Assembly: GCF_027887165.1 (NCBI RefSeq)
Contig: NC_077234.1
Span: 170,288,388 to 170,352,387 of the forward strand
DNA: 64,000 nt
Source of the DNA: Monodelphis domestica
Taxonomy: Eukaryota; Chordata; Mammalia; Didelphimorphia; Didelphidae
Direction of reading: 5' to 3'
The first letter of the stretch is position 1. Every line of letters starts with the position of its first letter. Below the pieces are notes generated by a model that was given only the letters and a program-made list of their open reading frames with translations, ran no database searches and was not told where the DNA came from. The translations under genes and the position numbers were made by a program. Below are positions 43,806 to 55,339 of this stretch, one piece after another.

Positions 43806-44264
43806 ACATATGCATATACATATATATAATAATTCACTAAATTATTGCCTCTGTAAGCTCTATTATGTATTTTTTTGGAGAAAGTTTTAGCTAGTAGAAA
43901 TTCTATGATTGAGAATGTATTTTGACTGAACTTCAATCTTTTGGACTGGACAGCTCCTAAACCATTTGGAATGTTGTTATATTCTGCAGTTAAGAAATTT
44001 TCAGTCTCAATAATTGATTCTATTTTGTAATAACTCCTCCTTTTTGTGTCATTTATTGTAATATTGTCATTTAACATTTGAGTGGATGGAAGAGAATATG
44101 AGATGTCTTTCCTATAATGTTCCCCTTCCCCTGTATTTGAAGGCCTGAAAATTATTCCTTAACCTTTTTTTTTTCTTTCCAGGATAAGTAATCTCATTTT
44201 TTACCTTTTTAAGTTTTTTGTAATTTTCCTACCATTTTTCATCTATATATAAAATGAGTGTATT
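43806..44264. other. Unassigned
   Basis: A short TA/CA patch at 43800-43830, then nothing recognised. The 107-codon minus frame at 43754-44077 overlaps the MAR1 tail and is not supported. Confidence 0.4.
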
Positions 44265-44425
44265 GAAGAGGCAGTGTGGTTCAGTATAATGTATGCTGGA
44301 TTTGCTGCCAGTCGCTTAAAATCTGTGTGAACAGCTTCTTTCTGGGACTTAATATTTTCATCCACAAATTGAGAGAATTGGAATAGATAATGTCTAAGGA
44401 TCTTTCTGATTCTAAAATTCACTCT
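44265..44425 (+). mobile_element. MIR-like SINE
   Basis: 'GAGGCAGTGTGGTTCAGTAT', 'TTTTCATCCACAAATTGAGA', 'GGAATAGATAATGTCTAAGG', 'ATCTTTCTGATTCTAAAATT'. Confidence 0.65.
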
Positions 44426-45513
44426 GAATTTGGGAATTTTTCTCCTTTGCTTGTCTCATCCCTTGGAACTTCAGGTACGCACATTAATCCACAAAAATTC
44501 CAATTAGAATTATAGGACTTTAATGCACTTAAAATAAAAGAAAACAAATGCACAATTTGCTTTAATATGAAGCTGAACCCTAAGTCTGTGTCAGCATGAA
44601 AGACATTTCTTATTTGAAGTCAACAATTGTACAGGAAGTACATGATGCCCTTGAAACTTTAGCTTCTCTAAGGGGATTTCAACTAATATTAGAGAGTCAA
44701 AAATTCCCGTAGGTAAGTTTAGCCTAATGTATCAGGGGAAAAAAGGATTTTTTTTTTCTTGCAGTTTTGGTTTAAGTTAAGCCTTTAATACAAATTTAAT
44801 GCTAGTTTTTAACTTATGTGGGTGAATGCTCATTTTCATGCAATTTCCCTTTATGGCCATATGGATAGACTATCTGCACAGTATTCATCATAAATAAATT
44901 TCAAATTGTAGGATTACAAACCGGCAGCTGCTCAGGGTTTGGCCTACATATACACAAAGGCACACTTTAGACAAGGGGCAAAAGCTATGTGCTATTTTTC
45001 ATCTTCTAAGCTACATGTAGAATACCAAACAGGGTACTTAGTAAAACAGTGTTTCCCCTGCAAAATGTTCCTTTGGGTTCATTCTAACTTTAGAAGGCCT
45101 CCTTATGCAGAAACAACCTCCTCTTAAAGCAGGCCATCTATATCTGAGACAAAACAGCCTTGGCTTCCTGACTTCGGAGTGCAAGGGAGCTGTCTCTACA
45201 CAGTCTGTTTATGGTAATGCCCCTGCTGCTCCCGCTGCTGGTTCCCTGAAAGCTATCGCCCTCATCTCTCCTCAAGCCAATGCCCACTCCGGAGCTCCAG
45301 GTCAAGGGCCGTATGCCAGCTGCTCAGAGCCAAGACAGAGAAGCAAATCAATCATGGTGCCCACAGATTGGACAGTGCTCAGTGTTCTCATGGGATTCGG
45401 ATTCCACTATATCACAAGGGATAATTGGCAAAAATTTTTACAAACGTATATAAATACTCTATCTATATGAATATACATGGAAACATTAAAATGAGATGAA
45501 TATACATATAGAG
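44426..45513. other. Repeat-free interval with 121-codon frame
   Basis: The cleanest repeat-free kilobase of the window. 45105-45470 holds a 121-codon open frame in locally GC-richer sequence; the predicted protein (for example 'VYGNAPAAPAAGSLKAIAL', 'VPTDWTVLSVLMGF') matches no family I know. There is no clear poly-A tail or target duplication to make it a retrocopy. Could be a conserved regulatory element, an exon of an unknown transcript, or chance. Confidence 0.35.
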
Positions 45514-46032
45514 TAATTATTGTTAGCATCATTATCAATATCTAAATAACACATTCCAGAAGAGAGCTGTGCACAGGGCAGTCAGATGGCACAGTTAGTA
45601 GGTTTGCTGTAAGTTCAAAACCTCCTTCTGATGGTCTTAGGTGGCCCTAGATAAATCTGGGAACCTCAAAGCCTCATTTACTAACCTGCATAGCAATAAG
45701 ATTCCCTAAAAGGCTATTGTGAGAATTAAATGCTATGTGTAATCAATTTTGTGTAGAAATATAAAAACCTATATAATGCCAAATGTTGTCATGATTATCT
45801 TCATCATCAATATATTCCAGAAGAGAGCAATGTATAGAGCAACTAGGTGGCAGACACTGCTGGGGCAGAGTCAGGAAGAACTGGGATCTGATATTCTTTT
45901 TGATATTCACAGGTTGTGTCATCCTGGGAAAGTCACTTAACCATCTCACCTCAGTTTCTTTATCTGTAAAATAGGAGAAATGATAAAACACTGATCTTAC
46001 AGTAGAGTAGTTACGAGGATTAAACGAGAGGT
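45514..46032 (+). repeat. Old tandem duplication of a MIR-like SINE with flank
   Basis: ATTCCAGAAGAGAGC occurs at 45553 and at 45814, 261 bases apart, each preceded by a CAT(T/C)ATCAATAT tract and followed by a MIR-like SINE head (GGGCAGTCAGATGGCACAG and GAGCAACTAGGTGGCAGA). Shared unique flank implies duplication rather than two insertions. Confidence 0.65.
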
Positions 46033-46112
46033 TTTTTTTTTTTTAATAAACCTTTTTTTTTATAACTTTATGTACTATATAGATGCTACCTAGTATAATA
46101 ATATTAGTATTG

Positions 46113-46365
46113 TAGAGATCAGTGGTACAGTGGATAGAGTGCCAGGTCTGCAGTCAGGAAGACTCCTCTTTGGGAATTCATATTTGGTCTCAGACACTTA
46201 CTAGCTATATGACTCTGGGCAATTCACTTAACTCTGTTTGCCTCAGTTTCCTTACCTGTCAAATGAGCTGTCAAATGAGCAGGAAATGATTAAACACTCT
46301 TGTATCTTTGAGAAAATCTAAAATGGGGTTACAAAGAGACAGACATAACTGAAAAAGATTGACTC
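46113..46365 (+). mobile_element. MAR1-type CORE-SINE
   Basis: 'GTACAGTGGATAGAGTGCCA', 'CTGGGCAATTCACTTAACTC', 'TGTTTGCCTCAGTTTCCTTA', tail 'GAGACAGACATAACTGAAAA'. It includes a small internal tandem of TGTCAAATGAGC at 46257 and 46270. Confidence 0.8.
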
Positions 46366-46539
46366 TCAGAGCTTAGTGCCTGACTCTAGTGACCCTCCTA
46401 GAATGAAAGGGTTAAATAGAACAAAGGTTTCAGTTACACAATTGAAAATAATGGCAGATTCCTTGTGCAAATTTCTGGAGTAAGCCCTGGCTTTATAGTG
46501 AAAAGGACCCTTACTGAAATCCTTCTCCTGAGCCTTTCT

Positions 46540-46660
46540 TAGGAGTGGATGACCTTGAGTTTCCCCTGGGCTAGAGTTTTCTCCTCTTTAAAATGAAAAG
46601 ATAGGAATACATCATGCTCTAGGTCCCTTCCAGCTGTGAATCAATGATTTTCATTTTGAG
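46540..46660 (+). mobile_element. MIR-like SINE fragment
   Basis: 'GGGCTAGAGTTTTCTCCTCT' and 'TAGGTCCCTTCCAGCTGTGA'. Confidence 0.5.
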
Positions 46661-47904
46661 TGTATGAAATTCAAAGGGTAAGCATAGTTGGCTCCACCTG
46701 ACTTTAACAGAACTTGGACCCAAAACACTGAAACTTAAGTGGGGATATCAACATCTGACAGAATCCATTTGAAAACATTGTTAGCAAGAATAGTTAATTA
46801 AAACAGGAAGCTCCTTGAGTGAGACCTCAACAACCGATAATGTCTTAGGGCTCCCATGAAAGCTTGAAGGCTTGGACTATATTCCTTGGCCAGGACACCA
46901 AAACAACTATATCTCTGACTGTAAAAATCAGGATCAAGCTGTATGCTTTCATCTTTACATATTATAACCAGTAGTAAAGATTTTGTGGTCAGAATTTAAC
47001 AGAATTTCAATGTTTTCATCAGGCGATAGTTTTATTTCCATGTTCATGACTATGCAAGGATATTGCAGTTATATAAAGCTTATTTCTAATATGTAAATAA
47101 AAAAGAAATGGAGCCATACTATTAAAGATGTAGGCATCTGAACAGTAGAGACAATTCTGAGCCTCAATGATAGGTATCTAAAAATTGCTTCAATTTGATT
47201 GTTAAGTTAGAGCCAGAATATTTTCCTTCAAGTCAATGGTAGTGCTTAGGTATGCCTCCAAACCATGCCTTTGTTCTCAGCCATACATATGGGACTGTCT
47301 GGCCATTTTTGAGAAATGAAGTTCAGATAATTGGGTGGGGACAAGGCATAGTAAACAAGAGCATTGTCAAATTCCATATTATTTTATTGATAAGGCAGAG
47401 TATGCTGAAAATGTATACAATTGGATGAAAGGAGAGCAAGCCACTAGGGTTGACTTGACTTCTTTGTTAGCTTGAGAACATCACTTAAACTCTTTAATTA
47501 GCTTTTTCTCTAACCAAAAAATACAGGCTTTAGGAGAATGGTATAATGGAAAGAGGTATAGATTTGGAATATAATTTGATCTTAACTCTAAAATTTAAAA
47601 TCTCTGCAATATAGTCTTGTCAATAGTCCCATCTCTAATATGAATATAATATTTGTGCTACCTGTCCTCCAGGATTATGAGGAAAATGCTTCTAAAACTC
47701 AATATTCTAATAGAAGGGAGAATATCATTATAAAAGACAAATAAAATGAGGGATGTTGAATACAATGATCTTTTCATTTCATCTATGATATTTTTTAATC
47801 TCTTTTCACACCCTCATCTTTGAGGGGAAACAACATTGAATTGCTTCATTTGGGTACAGAGACAAAAGATTGATCATTCACAGCATCTTATAAATTCATC
47901 ATAT
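46661..47904. other. Unassigned non-coding stretch
   Basis: About 1.2 kb with no recognised repeat; frames are short. Confidence 0.4.
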
Positions 47905-48115
47905 TGAAATGAAGAGGCCATGTGATTTGGAATCAGAGGTCCTGTGGTCCAATCCTAAATCTGGACTCACCACCTGTATGTCTTCAAGCAAGTGCCACAT
48001 TTTCTAGACCATATTTTCAATAATTCTGAAGTCATAGATTTGAATAGTTGGTATCTTCCTTCTCTGAATCTATGCTCCTTTGATTAGAGGAATAATGTTT
48101 AAACTAAAAGTATAC
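47905..48115 (+). mobile_element. MIR-like SINE
   Basis: 'GAGGCCATGTGATTTGGAAT', 'CAGAGGTCCTGTGGTCCAAT', 'CTGAATCTATGCTCCTTTGA'. Confidence 0.5.
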
Positions 48116-48792
48116 TTTGGGGACTCGAGTAACCCTGTCCACTATCCAGAAGATCTATGACATAGGAATTCCCAAGGATGTAATAATTTGAGTGGATCTC
48201 CTAGATCCAGTCAGAGGAGATATTTATGCAATTAGTGGCAAAGGGAGGTCAAGAACTCTTTTTTCTCTCTTTCTAACCCCCAACCTTGATACTTTTACGA
48301 TTTAAAGTAATTTTTAATTTTGCCTAAATTGAGTAGAATGACCTCTTATCAAGGGAAAATCTCTCTGGAATCTCTCTAGGTTATTTTAGGATCTTGTGAA
48401 CAACCAGAATATTGGCAACGGTTTGACTGTTAATATATGCTGAGCATTCACAATGCTAATTACCAATACTAAGATTCAATTGTGAACAAGAAATATCTCA
48501 GCCTCTGTGGTAACATTATATTATAAACTTACCTGATTGCCTTTTTCATTCTGATTACTGGGCAATCAGTCACTTCCTGGCAATTAATCATTTGAAACAC
48601 AGATGCTCATCTCAGTTTCAGAGTTTCCCTTTATTTCATTATACTTTTTTGTCTCATAACAAAAAAAAAAAACAATAAATCACATTATTTCTTACCTCTC
48701 TGGATTTTGATTGCAACTGTAGTTGACAGATCTATTGTTGGGTGATAATTTTCCTGTGTCTTAATGTGATATAGAAAATTTATTTAGTAAAT
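48116..48792. other. Unassigned non-coding stretch
   Basis: No recognised feature; A-run at 48661. Confidence 0.4.
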
Positions 48793-49062
48793 TAGGTAGC
48801 TAAATGGTATCGTGGATCAAGAGCCAGGATTGGAGTCGGGAAGACTAGAGCTAGAATCAGGCCTCACTAGCTGTGTGACTCTGGGCAAGTTATTTAACCT
48901 CTGTTTGCCTCAGTTTCCTCATCTATAAAATAGGGATAATGATAGCACAATAACCCTATCTCCTTGGGTTATGATGAAGACTAAATGAAATAATGATTTT
49001 AAAGTACTTAGCAAAATACCTAATATATATAGTAGGTGCTATATAAATGCCAATTTTTATTA
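48793..49062 (+). mobile_element. MIR/THER-type SINE, long form
   Basis: Well preserved: 'GTAGCTAAATGGTATCGTGG', 'GTGTGACTCTGGGCAAGTTA', 'CTCAGTTTCCTCATCTATAA', 'AAAATAGGGATAATGATAGC', 'GACTAAATGAAATAATGATT', 'ATAGTAGGTGCTATATAAAT'. Confidence 0.8.
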
Positions 49063-49279
49063 ATATAATAATAATTATTAAATTCACATAGAAAAGAGTT
49101 CATCAAGTATATTTGTCTTCAGCTTCCTGGTTATCTCTTCTCTGTGAATCTATAACTCCATCTGTAGAGTCACTTGAAGTATAAAAGCTAATTTTTGGAA
49201 ATTTTACTTGGGCACTGATAGGTGAAAGCATTTGGTTATGGATGTTATGTATAATGAGCAGGGTTTGAGGGGGTTAATT

Positions 49280-49466
49280 AGGTTGCTAAGTGAAAAGAGT
49301 ACCAGACCTGAAGATGGGAGGTTCTGAATTCAAATCTGACCTCAGAGACCCTGGACAAGTTACTTAACTCCCATTTCCTAGACTTTTGCTCTCTTTTGCC
49401 TTGAAATCATCATTTAATATCAGTTCTAGGAAAGAATATAATAGGTTTACAAAAAAAAAAAGAAGA
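49280..49466 (+). mobile_element. SINE1-type tRNA SINE
   Basis: 'GAAGATGGGAGGTTCTGAAT', 'TCAAATCTGACCTCAGAGAC', 'AAGTTACTTAACTCCCATTT', 'CCTAGACTTTTGCTCTCTTT', ending in an A-tail at 49451. Confidence 0.75.
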
Positions 49467-49509
49467 AGGGTTCGAAACCAAAACTTCTCTGGCTTCAGTT
49501 ATGTTAGTT

Positions 49510-49700
49510 TAATAGGAAAAAAAAGTGTTGTGTTTGGAGTCAGATGATCTAGGTTCAAATCCCAATTCTACTACCTGCTACTTGTGGGCCACTTTCCATA
49601 TATAGGCCCTAATTACTCTTTTGTAAAATGTGCAGGTTGGAAGGATTAGATGATCTCTGGGGTTTCCTCCATCTTTAAATCTATGATTCCCTGATCCTCT
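49510..49700 (+). mobile_element. MIR-like SINE
   Basis: 'GTTTGGAGTCAGATGATCTA', 'GGTTCAAATCCCAATTCTAC', 'GGAAGGATTAGATGATCTCT', 'TTTAAATCTATGATTCCCTG'. Confidence 0.7.
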
Positions 49701-50909
49701 TTCTATTAAAATAGATTTTTAAAATGTAAAACTCATTAAGGCTATATGTTGTAGTACCCAGGAAATCTGGAAACTCTAAAAGTATAATCCTTGGCTTTCA
49801 GAATGTCAAAAATCGCCTCAGCACAGTAGTGTTGAGAATGTAATATTGGAATTGCTCTTTAACCCTAAAAACAAATCAAATCAACAAATATTTATTGAGC
49901 TGCTTCTTGCGGGCAAATACAGAACCCTATGTGTTCTCTCGATGAAAAAAAGAAGAGATATGGTAATAAAAACTTGCTGAAATATGAGCAGGATTGTTTT
50001 CTCTCAGGAACTCTCCTTAAACAACTGGGCTCCTGAACATATCAATGTCATTGATAATGAAGGTTGTCCCCACTGTGCCTTGTCTAAAGTTGACAGGAGT
50101 TCAGGAAGAAATTAAAACTCTTCAAAGCCAAAATGAAAATTCCTCCTTTGGAAATAAGGCTTATAAAAAGTAGAAAAGATTTATAACTTTGGGTCTCTAA
50201 TGTTCCGAAGTTCAGTGTCATAGGAGAATTTAGGCATGTTATTGTAGGAAAAAGTACCAACAAAAGCTGTCAGGAAGGAAGTAGAGGCATAACTTAACAG
50301 ATGCAGCCAAAGTGTTTCTCTTTGTTTGGGTTTCAATGTGTAGAAAACTGGCCCTTGAATTTATTAAAGCTTAATTCAGAAACAGCTTGAGGAGGAAGAG
50401 TGGGCACCAAGAATATCACTTTCCGTCAAGAGTGGCATCCAGCCCAGATCACTCTCATCCTCAAAGGAGCCTTGATTCTCAGATGACAGCACCCCTCCCT
50501 GTTAGCAATCAATCTACAAGCACAAACTCTGCACCAGTCACTATGCTAGGACACTTAAAATGTTTTGATTCAAGTTCTGCAAAATGTGAATCAAAGTTTT
50601 ACAAATCAGCCTATCTATTGATTTCACTGAGGGAAGTGTAATTGGGGAATCTCTAGTAACTGTACTTTTCCACAAGGTGCTCATCACTACTCTACTATCC
50701 CTTGCTTGCTTGACCTACTGTTTGTATTCTACTAGGCTCCAGTCTATTTTCTCCACTCTTGCTTCCAGGATGTTAAAGACTGCTGGAGAAATCATGAACC
50801 TGATAATTTTGTACATTCATGCTATTTAACTTTAGTAAAATACTCATTTCTCTTTGCTTTTCTTTTTTATTCATCTGTTACTGACTGTTAAAGCAGTTCT
50901 GAACCTTTC
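49701..50909. other. Mostly unassigned; short L2 tail at 49875-49980
   Basis: 'ATCAACAAATATTTATTGAG' begins an antisense L2 tail at about 49877. The remainder, including an 84-codon frame at 50387-50641, matches nothing I know. Confidence 0.4.
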
Positions 50910-51190
50910 TCCTCAATCCAATTTGATCCAATAAAGATTTGTTAAGTTTCTAATATATGCAAAGCACTGGATTAGTTACCGAAAATCCCCAAACAAAACA
51001 AAATACCAAAAGGAAACTTGCATTGTACTAATGATAAACGGCATATAAAAAAGATAAATCTATGTAACATAAGCAGAAGATAACCCAACTATGATTAGAA
51101 GTAGGTAAGGCTTCCCATAGGAAATTCCTTGAGGAAATAGGGAGCCACTGAAGGTTTTGAATAGAGGCATGAAAAGTCAGATTGTATTTT

Positions 51191-51508
51191 TGTTTCTTTG
51201 TTGTTGTTTTTTATGTATTTTTTCAGATTACGTATAGGTGCAATTTCCATAATTGTTTTCTGACATTTTGCAATCTCTGTGCTCTCCATCACTTCCTCTC
51301 TAAAATCCTCCTCCCCTTCCCCCAGACAACAGGCATTATGATATAGGCTATATGTATTTCCATATTGGTCATGTTGTGAAAGAAGACACATACCACTTAT
51401 ACTAGAGAAAACAATCATGCAGGAAATAAAGTGAAGAATGCTATGCTTCAGTCTTCATTCAGACTGCATTAGTTCCCTCTGTGGTGGCGGATAGCCTTTT
51501 TTGCCCAC
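51191..51508 (-). mobile_element. L1 3'-UTR fragment, antisense
   Basis: 'TATTTTTTCAGATTACGTAT', 'TTTTCTGACATTTTGCAATC', 'GGTCATGTTGTGAAAGAAGA', 'CTTCAGTCTTCATTCAGACT' match the marsupial L1 antisense 3' UTR. ATTGTATTTT (51181) and ATTGTGTTTT (51509) look like its target duplication. Confidence 0.6.
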
Positions 51509-51520
51509 ATTGTGTTTTAA

Positions 51521-51535
51521 GAATATTATTCAGAG
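51521..51535 (+). repeat. Target-site duplication, left copy
   Basis: GAATATTATTCAGAG, identical to 55836-55850; two preceding A's may extend it to 17 bp. The complementary-strand junction TTCTT/AAAA fits the loose L1 endonuclease preference TTTT/AA. Confidence 0.9.
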
Positions 51536-51547
51536 GGAACTTTCTGT

Positions 51548-51557
51548 CAAGATGGCA
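51548..51557 (+). promoter_or_regulatory. YY1-like motif at L1 5' end
   Basis: CAAGATGGCA lies about 13 bases from the first base of the element. A CAAGATGGC motif at the same place in human L1 binds YY1 and fixes the transcription start. Function in this lineage is inference. Confidence 0.5.
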
Positions 51558-52301
51558 GCTTAGAGAAAGCTAAAGTTCAGAGCTCCAGAAACCCTTCCTT
51601 ACCGATCTCAAACTGAATGCTCCTAGGGCACCGAAATTCAAAACAAACAACAGAATAGACCCCGGGAACACTCCTCCTGGACCCGGATCAAAAGGTAAGG
51701 CCCCCCAAAAGTCAGAACCCGAGATCACTCAGATCTAAGGGGTAGGCAAAAGGAAGGTCCCAGGACCCTTCCCCCCCCCCCAACACAGAGTGCTGAATCC
51801 GAGGCAGCAGCAGGAACCTCAGAGCAGGCAAAAGGGCCTCGGGAGCCAGCTATTCTGAAGGCCGCAACCTGAAAACAACCTGAGACAGTCAAGGGGGCAC
51901 CCAGACAGCAGGGAAACAGAGAGAGACATGGGGAGCCTATAGCGCCCTGACCAAATCCTTCCATCTGAGTCTCACCGAAGGTCCCTGCCTCAGGGAATAC
52001 TCAGTCTGAGGTTAATCCTATCACCAGCCCTTGGAGCTCCATGAAGCCACAGCCCTTCCCCCTCAGAGTGCAGGCTCCTCTGGCCAGTAAAGGCATTGAA
52101 ATATATCTGAGAGTTTCAAGCCAGGCACAGAGCATAGAAGTAAGGCAACAGAGAAGCATCAGGAGGGAACTGAGGAGGGTAGTAACACCGAAACACAAGC
52201 AATTCCAGGCTTCCTGGGGAAGACAGACAATTTGCCGGGGGCTAAAGCCACTGAACACCAGACAGATAACAGAAGAGCCAGCCCCCCTCACTCAGATAGA
52301 G
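51558..52301 (+). promoter_or_regulatory. L1 5' UTR
   Basis: GC-richer than the surroundings; includes a C-run at 51771-51780. Open frames on both strands (for example 52001-52291 minus, 52041-52493 plus) are incidental to this region. Confidence 0.7.
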
Positions 52302-53092
52302 ATGGCAAACAGCACAGAAGCAAAAAAGCCTCAAAACAACAAGAAAAACAAGAAGAAGGGGGCGACTTTGGACACATTTTATGGAGCAAAAATACAAAAT
52401 ACAGAGGAGATAGAAGAGGAAAGACAAGAAAATGCGCCAAAACTTTCCAAAGGAAATGGAAACTCTCCACAAACTTTTGAAGAATTTGAATAGAAAATGA
52501 TCAAAAAGATGGAAGCCTTGTGGCAGGAAAAGTGGGAATTAATGCAACAGAATTTCACACAACTACAAAACCAATTTGACCAAACTGAAAAGGAAAACCA
52601 GGCTTTAAAGGTCAGAATTAGGCAACTTGAAGACAACGAGCAGATAAAAGAGCAAGAATCAATAAAGCAGGGGGCAGCCGAGTAGCTCAGTGAATTGAGA
52701 GCCAGGCCTAGAGATGGGAGGTCCTAAGTTCAAATCTAGCCTCAGACACTTCCCAGCTGTGTGACCCTGGGCAAGTTACATGACCCCCATTGCCTAGCCC
52801 TTACCACTCTTCTGCCTTGGAGCCAATACACTGTATTGACTCCAAGACGGAAGGTAAGAGTTTAAAAAAAAAGAATCAATAAAGCAAAGCCAAAAGATCA
52901 AGAAATTAGAAGAGAACATAAAATATCTCACTGACAAGGTGACAGACTTGGAAAATAGAGGAAGAAAAGATAATTTAAGAATAATTTGACTACCAGAAAA
53001 TCCAGAAATAAACGGCAAACTTGACATCGTAATACAAGATATAATCAAAGAAAATTGCCCAGAGATTCTAGAACAAGGGGACAATATAGCCA
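52302..53092 (+). pseudogene. L1 ORF1 remnant
   Basis: ATG at 52302 gives 'MANSTEAKKPQNNKKNKKKG', then a premature TAG at 52491, then the coiled coil 'MIKKMEALWQEKWELMQQNF', 'TQLQNQFDQTEKENQALKVR', a SINE1 insertion, and after it the RRM start up to 'KENCPEILEQG'. The C-terminal half of the RNA-binding region is gone. Confidence 0.85.
52670..52870 (+). mobile_element. SINE1 nested in L1 ORF1
   Basis: A full-length 201-bp copy: 'GGGGGCAGCCGAGTAGCTCA', 'TGACCCTGGGCAAGTTACAT', 'CATTGCCTAGCCCTTACCAC', 'CAATACACTGTATTGACTCC', A-tail. A perfect 16-bp target duplication AAGAATCAATAAAGCA flanks it (52654-52669, 52871-52886). Confidence 0.95.
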
Positions 53093-53094
53093 AG

Positions 53095-53818
53095 TGAATT
53101 CTATCAAACATTCAGAGAACAGTTAATCCCAATACTATACAAACTATTTGACATAATAAGCAAAGAGGGAATTCTACCAAACTCCTTTTATGACACAAAC
53201 ATGGTACTGATTCCAAAACCAGGCAGATCAAAAACCGAGAAATAAAATTATAGACCAATCTCCCTAATGAATATAGATGCAAAAATCTTAAATAGGATAC
53301 TAGCAAAAAGACTCCAGCAAGTGATCAGAAGGGTCATCCACCATGATCAAGTAGGATTCATACCAGGGATGCAGGGCTGGTTCAATATTAGGAAAACCAT
53401 CCACATAATTGACCACATCAACAAGCAAACCAACAAAAATCACATGATTATTTCAATAGACGCAGAAAAAGCCTTTGATAAAATACAACATCCATTCCTA
53501 TTGAAAACACTAGAAAGCATAGGACTAGGAGGGTCTTTCCTAAAAATAATAAACAGTATATATCTAAAACCATCAGCCAATATCATCTGCAATGGGGATA
53601 AACTAGATGCATTCCCAATAAGATCAGGAGTGAAACAAGGATGCCCATTATCACCTCTACTATTTGACATTGTACTAGAAACACTAGCAGTAGCAATTAG
53701 AGAAGAAAAAGAAATTGAAGGCATCAAAATAGGCAAGGAGGAGACTAAGCTATCACTCTTTGCAGATGATATGATGGTCTACTTCAGAATCCTAGAGATT
53801 CAACCAAAAACTAATTGA
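53095..53818 (+). pseudogene. L1 ORF2 reverse transcriptase remnant
   Basis: '[19 protein letters not shown]' starts the frame, a stop lies near 53240, and a 183-codon open stretch follows (53267-53818): '[20 protein letters not shown]', '[19 protein letters not shown]', '[17 protein letters not shown]', '[12 protein letters not shown]'. Both catalytic aspartate motifs (DAEKAFD and FADD) are preserved. The frame breaks at about 53790. Confidence 0.9.
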
Positions 53819-54820
53819 AATAATCAACAACTTTAGCTAAGTTGCAGGATACAAAATAAACCCGCATAAATCATCAGCATTTCTGTACATCTCCAACATA
53901 GTTCAGCAGCAAAAACTAGAAAGAGAAATCCCATTCAAAATCACCTTAGACAAAATAAAATACCTAGGAATCTACCTCCCAAGACAAACAGAGGAACTAT
54001 ATGAACACAACTACAAAACACTCTCCACACCACTAAAACTAGACTTGAGCAATTGGAAAAACATTAACTGCTCATGGGTAGGATGAGCCAATATAGTAGA
54101 AATGACCATGCTACCCAAACTTATCTATCTATTTAGTGCCATACCCATAGAACTTCCAAAAAATTTCTTTACTGATTTAGAAAAAAAACATTACAAAGTT
54201 CATTTGGAATAACAAAGGATCAAGGATATCCAGGGAAATAATGAAAAAAAAAAATACAAAGGAAGGGGGCCTTGCAGTCCCAGATCTCAAACTATATTAC
54301 AAAGCAGCAATCATCAAAACAATTTGGTACTGGCTAAGAGACAGAAAGTAGGATCAGTGGAATAGACTTGGGGCAAGTGACCTCAGCAAGACAATATATG
54401 ATAAACCCAAAGATCACAGCTTTTGGGTCAAAAATCCACTATTCAATAAAAACTGCTGGGAAAACTGGAAGACAGTGTGGGAGAGATTAGGATTAGATCA
54501 ATACCTCACACCCTACACCAAGATAAATTCAAAATGGGTGACTGACATGAACATAAAGAAGGAAACTATAAGTAAAGTAGGTAAACGTAGAATAGTATAC
54601 AGTTCAGACCTTTAGGAGGGGAAAGACTTTAAAACCAAGCAAGACATAGAAAGAATCACAAAATGTAAAATAAATAATTTTGACTACATCAAATTAAAAA
54701 GCTTTTGCACAAACAAAACCAATGTAACAAATCAGAAGGGAAACAACAAACTGGGAAAAAATCTTCATAGAAACCTCTGACAAAGGTCTAATTACTCAAA
54801 TTTACAAAAAGCTAAATCAA

Positions 54821-55339
54821 TTGTACAAAAAATCAAGCCATTCTCCAATTGATAAATGGTCAAGGGACATGATCAGGCAGTTCTCAACCAAAGAAATCAA
54901 AACTATCAATAAGCACATGAAAAAGTGCTCTACATCTCTTATAATCAGAGAGATGCAAATCAAAACAACTCTGACGTATCACCTCACACCTAGCAGATTG
55001 GCTAACATGACAGCAAAGGAAAGTAACGAATGTTGGAGGGGATGCGGCAAAGTTGGGACATTAATTCATTGCTGGTGGAGTTTTGAACTGATCCAACCAT
55101 TCTGGAGCGCAATTTGGAACTATGCCCAAAGGGCAATAAAAGACTCTCTGCCCTTTGATCCAGCCATAGCACTGCTGGATTTATACCCCAAAGAGATAAT
55201 AAGGAAAAAGACTTGTTCAAGAATATTCATAGCTGCGCTCTTTGTGGTAGCCAAAAATTGGAAAATGAGGGGATGCCCTTCAATTGGGAAATGTGTGGTA
55301 TATGTTGGTGATGGAATACTATTGTGCTCAAAGGAATAA
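54821..55339 (+). pseudogene. L1 ORF2 C-terminal domain remnant
   Basis: A 172-codon open frame with 'NKHMKKCSTSLIIREMQIKT', 'YHLTPSRLANMTAK', the cysteine-rich 'CWRGCGKVGTLIHCWW', 'FDPAIALLDLYP', 'SRIFIAALFVVAKNW', and 'DGILLCSKE' close to the usual ORF2 end. It is separated from the reverse transcriptase by several stops and shifts. Confidence 0.88.

Noticed and set aside
45743..45991. Minus-strand frame of 82 codons as a gene
   Set aside because: It lies across the duplicated MIR-like SINE.
52001..52493. Frames of 96 and 150 codons in the L1 5' UTR
   Set aside because: They lie in the L1 5' UTR; only the part from 52302 matches ORF1.
53267..53818. An active reverse transcriptase or retron-like system
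   Set aside because: It is the L1 ORF2 reverse transcriptase in a mammalian LINE, with stops on both sides and no endonuclease.
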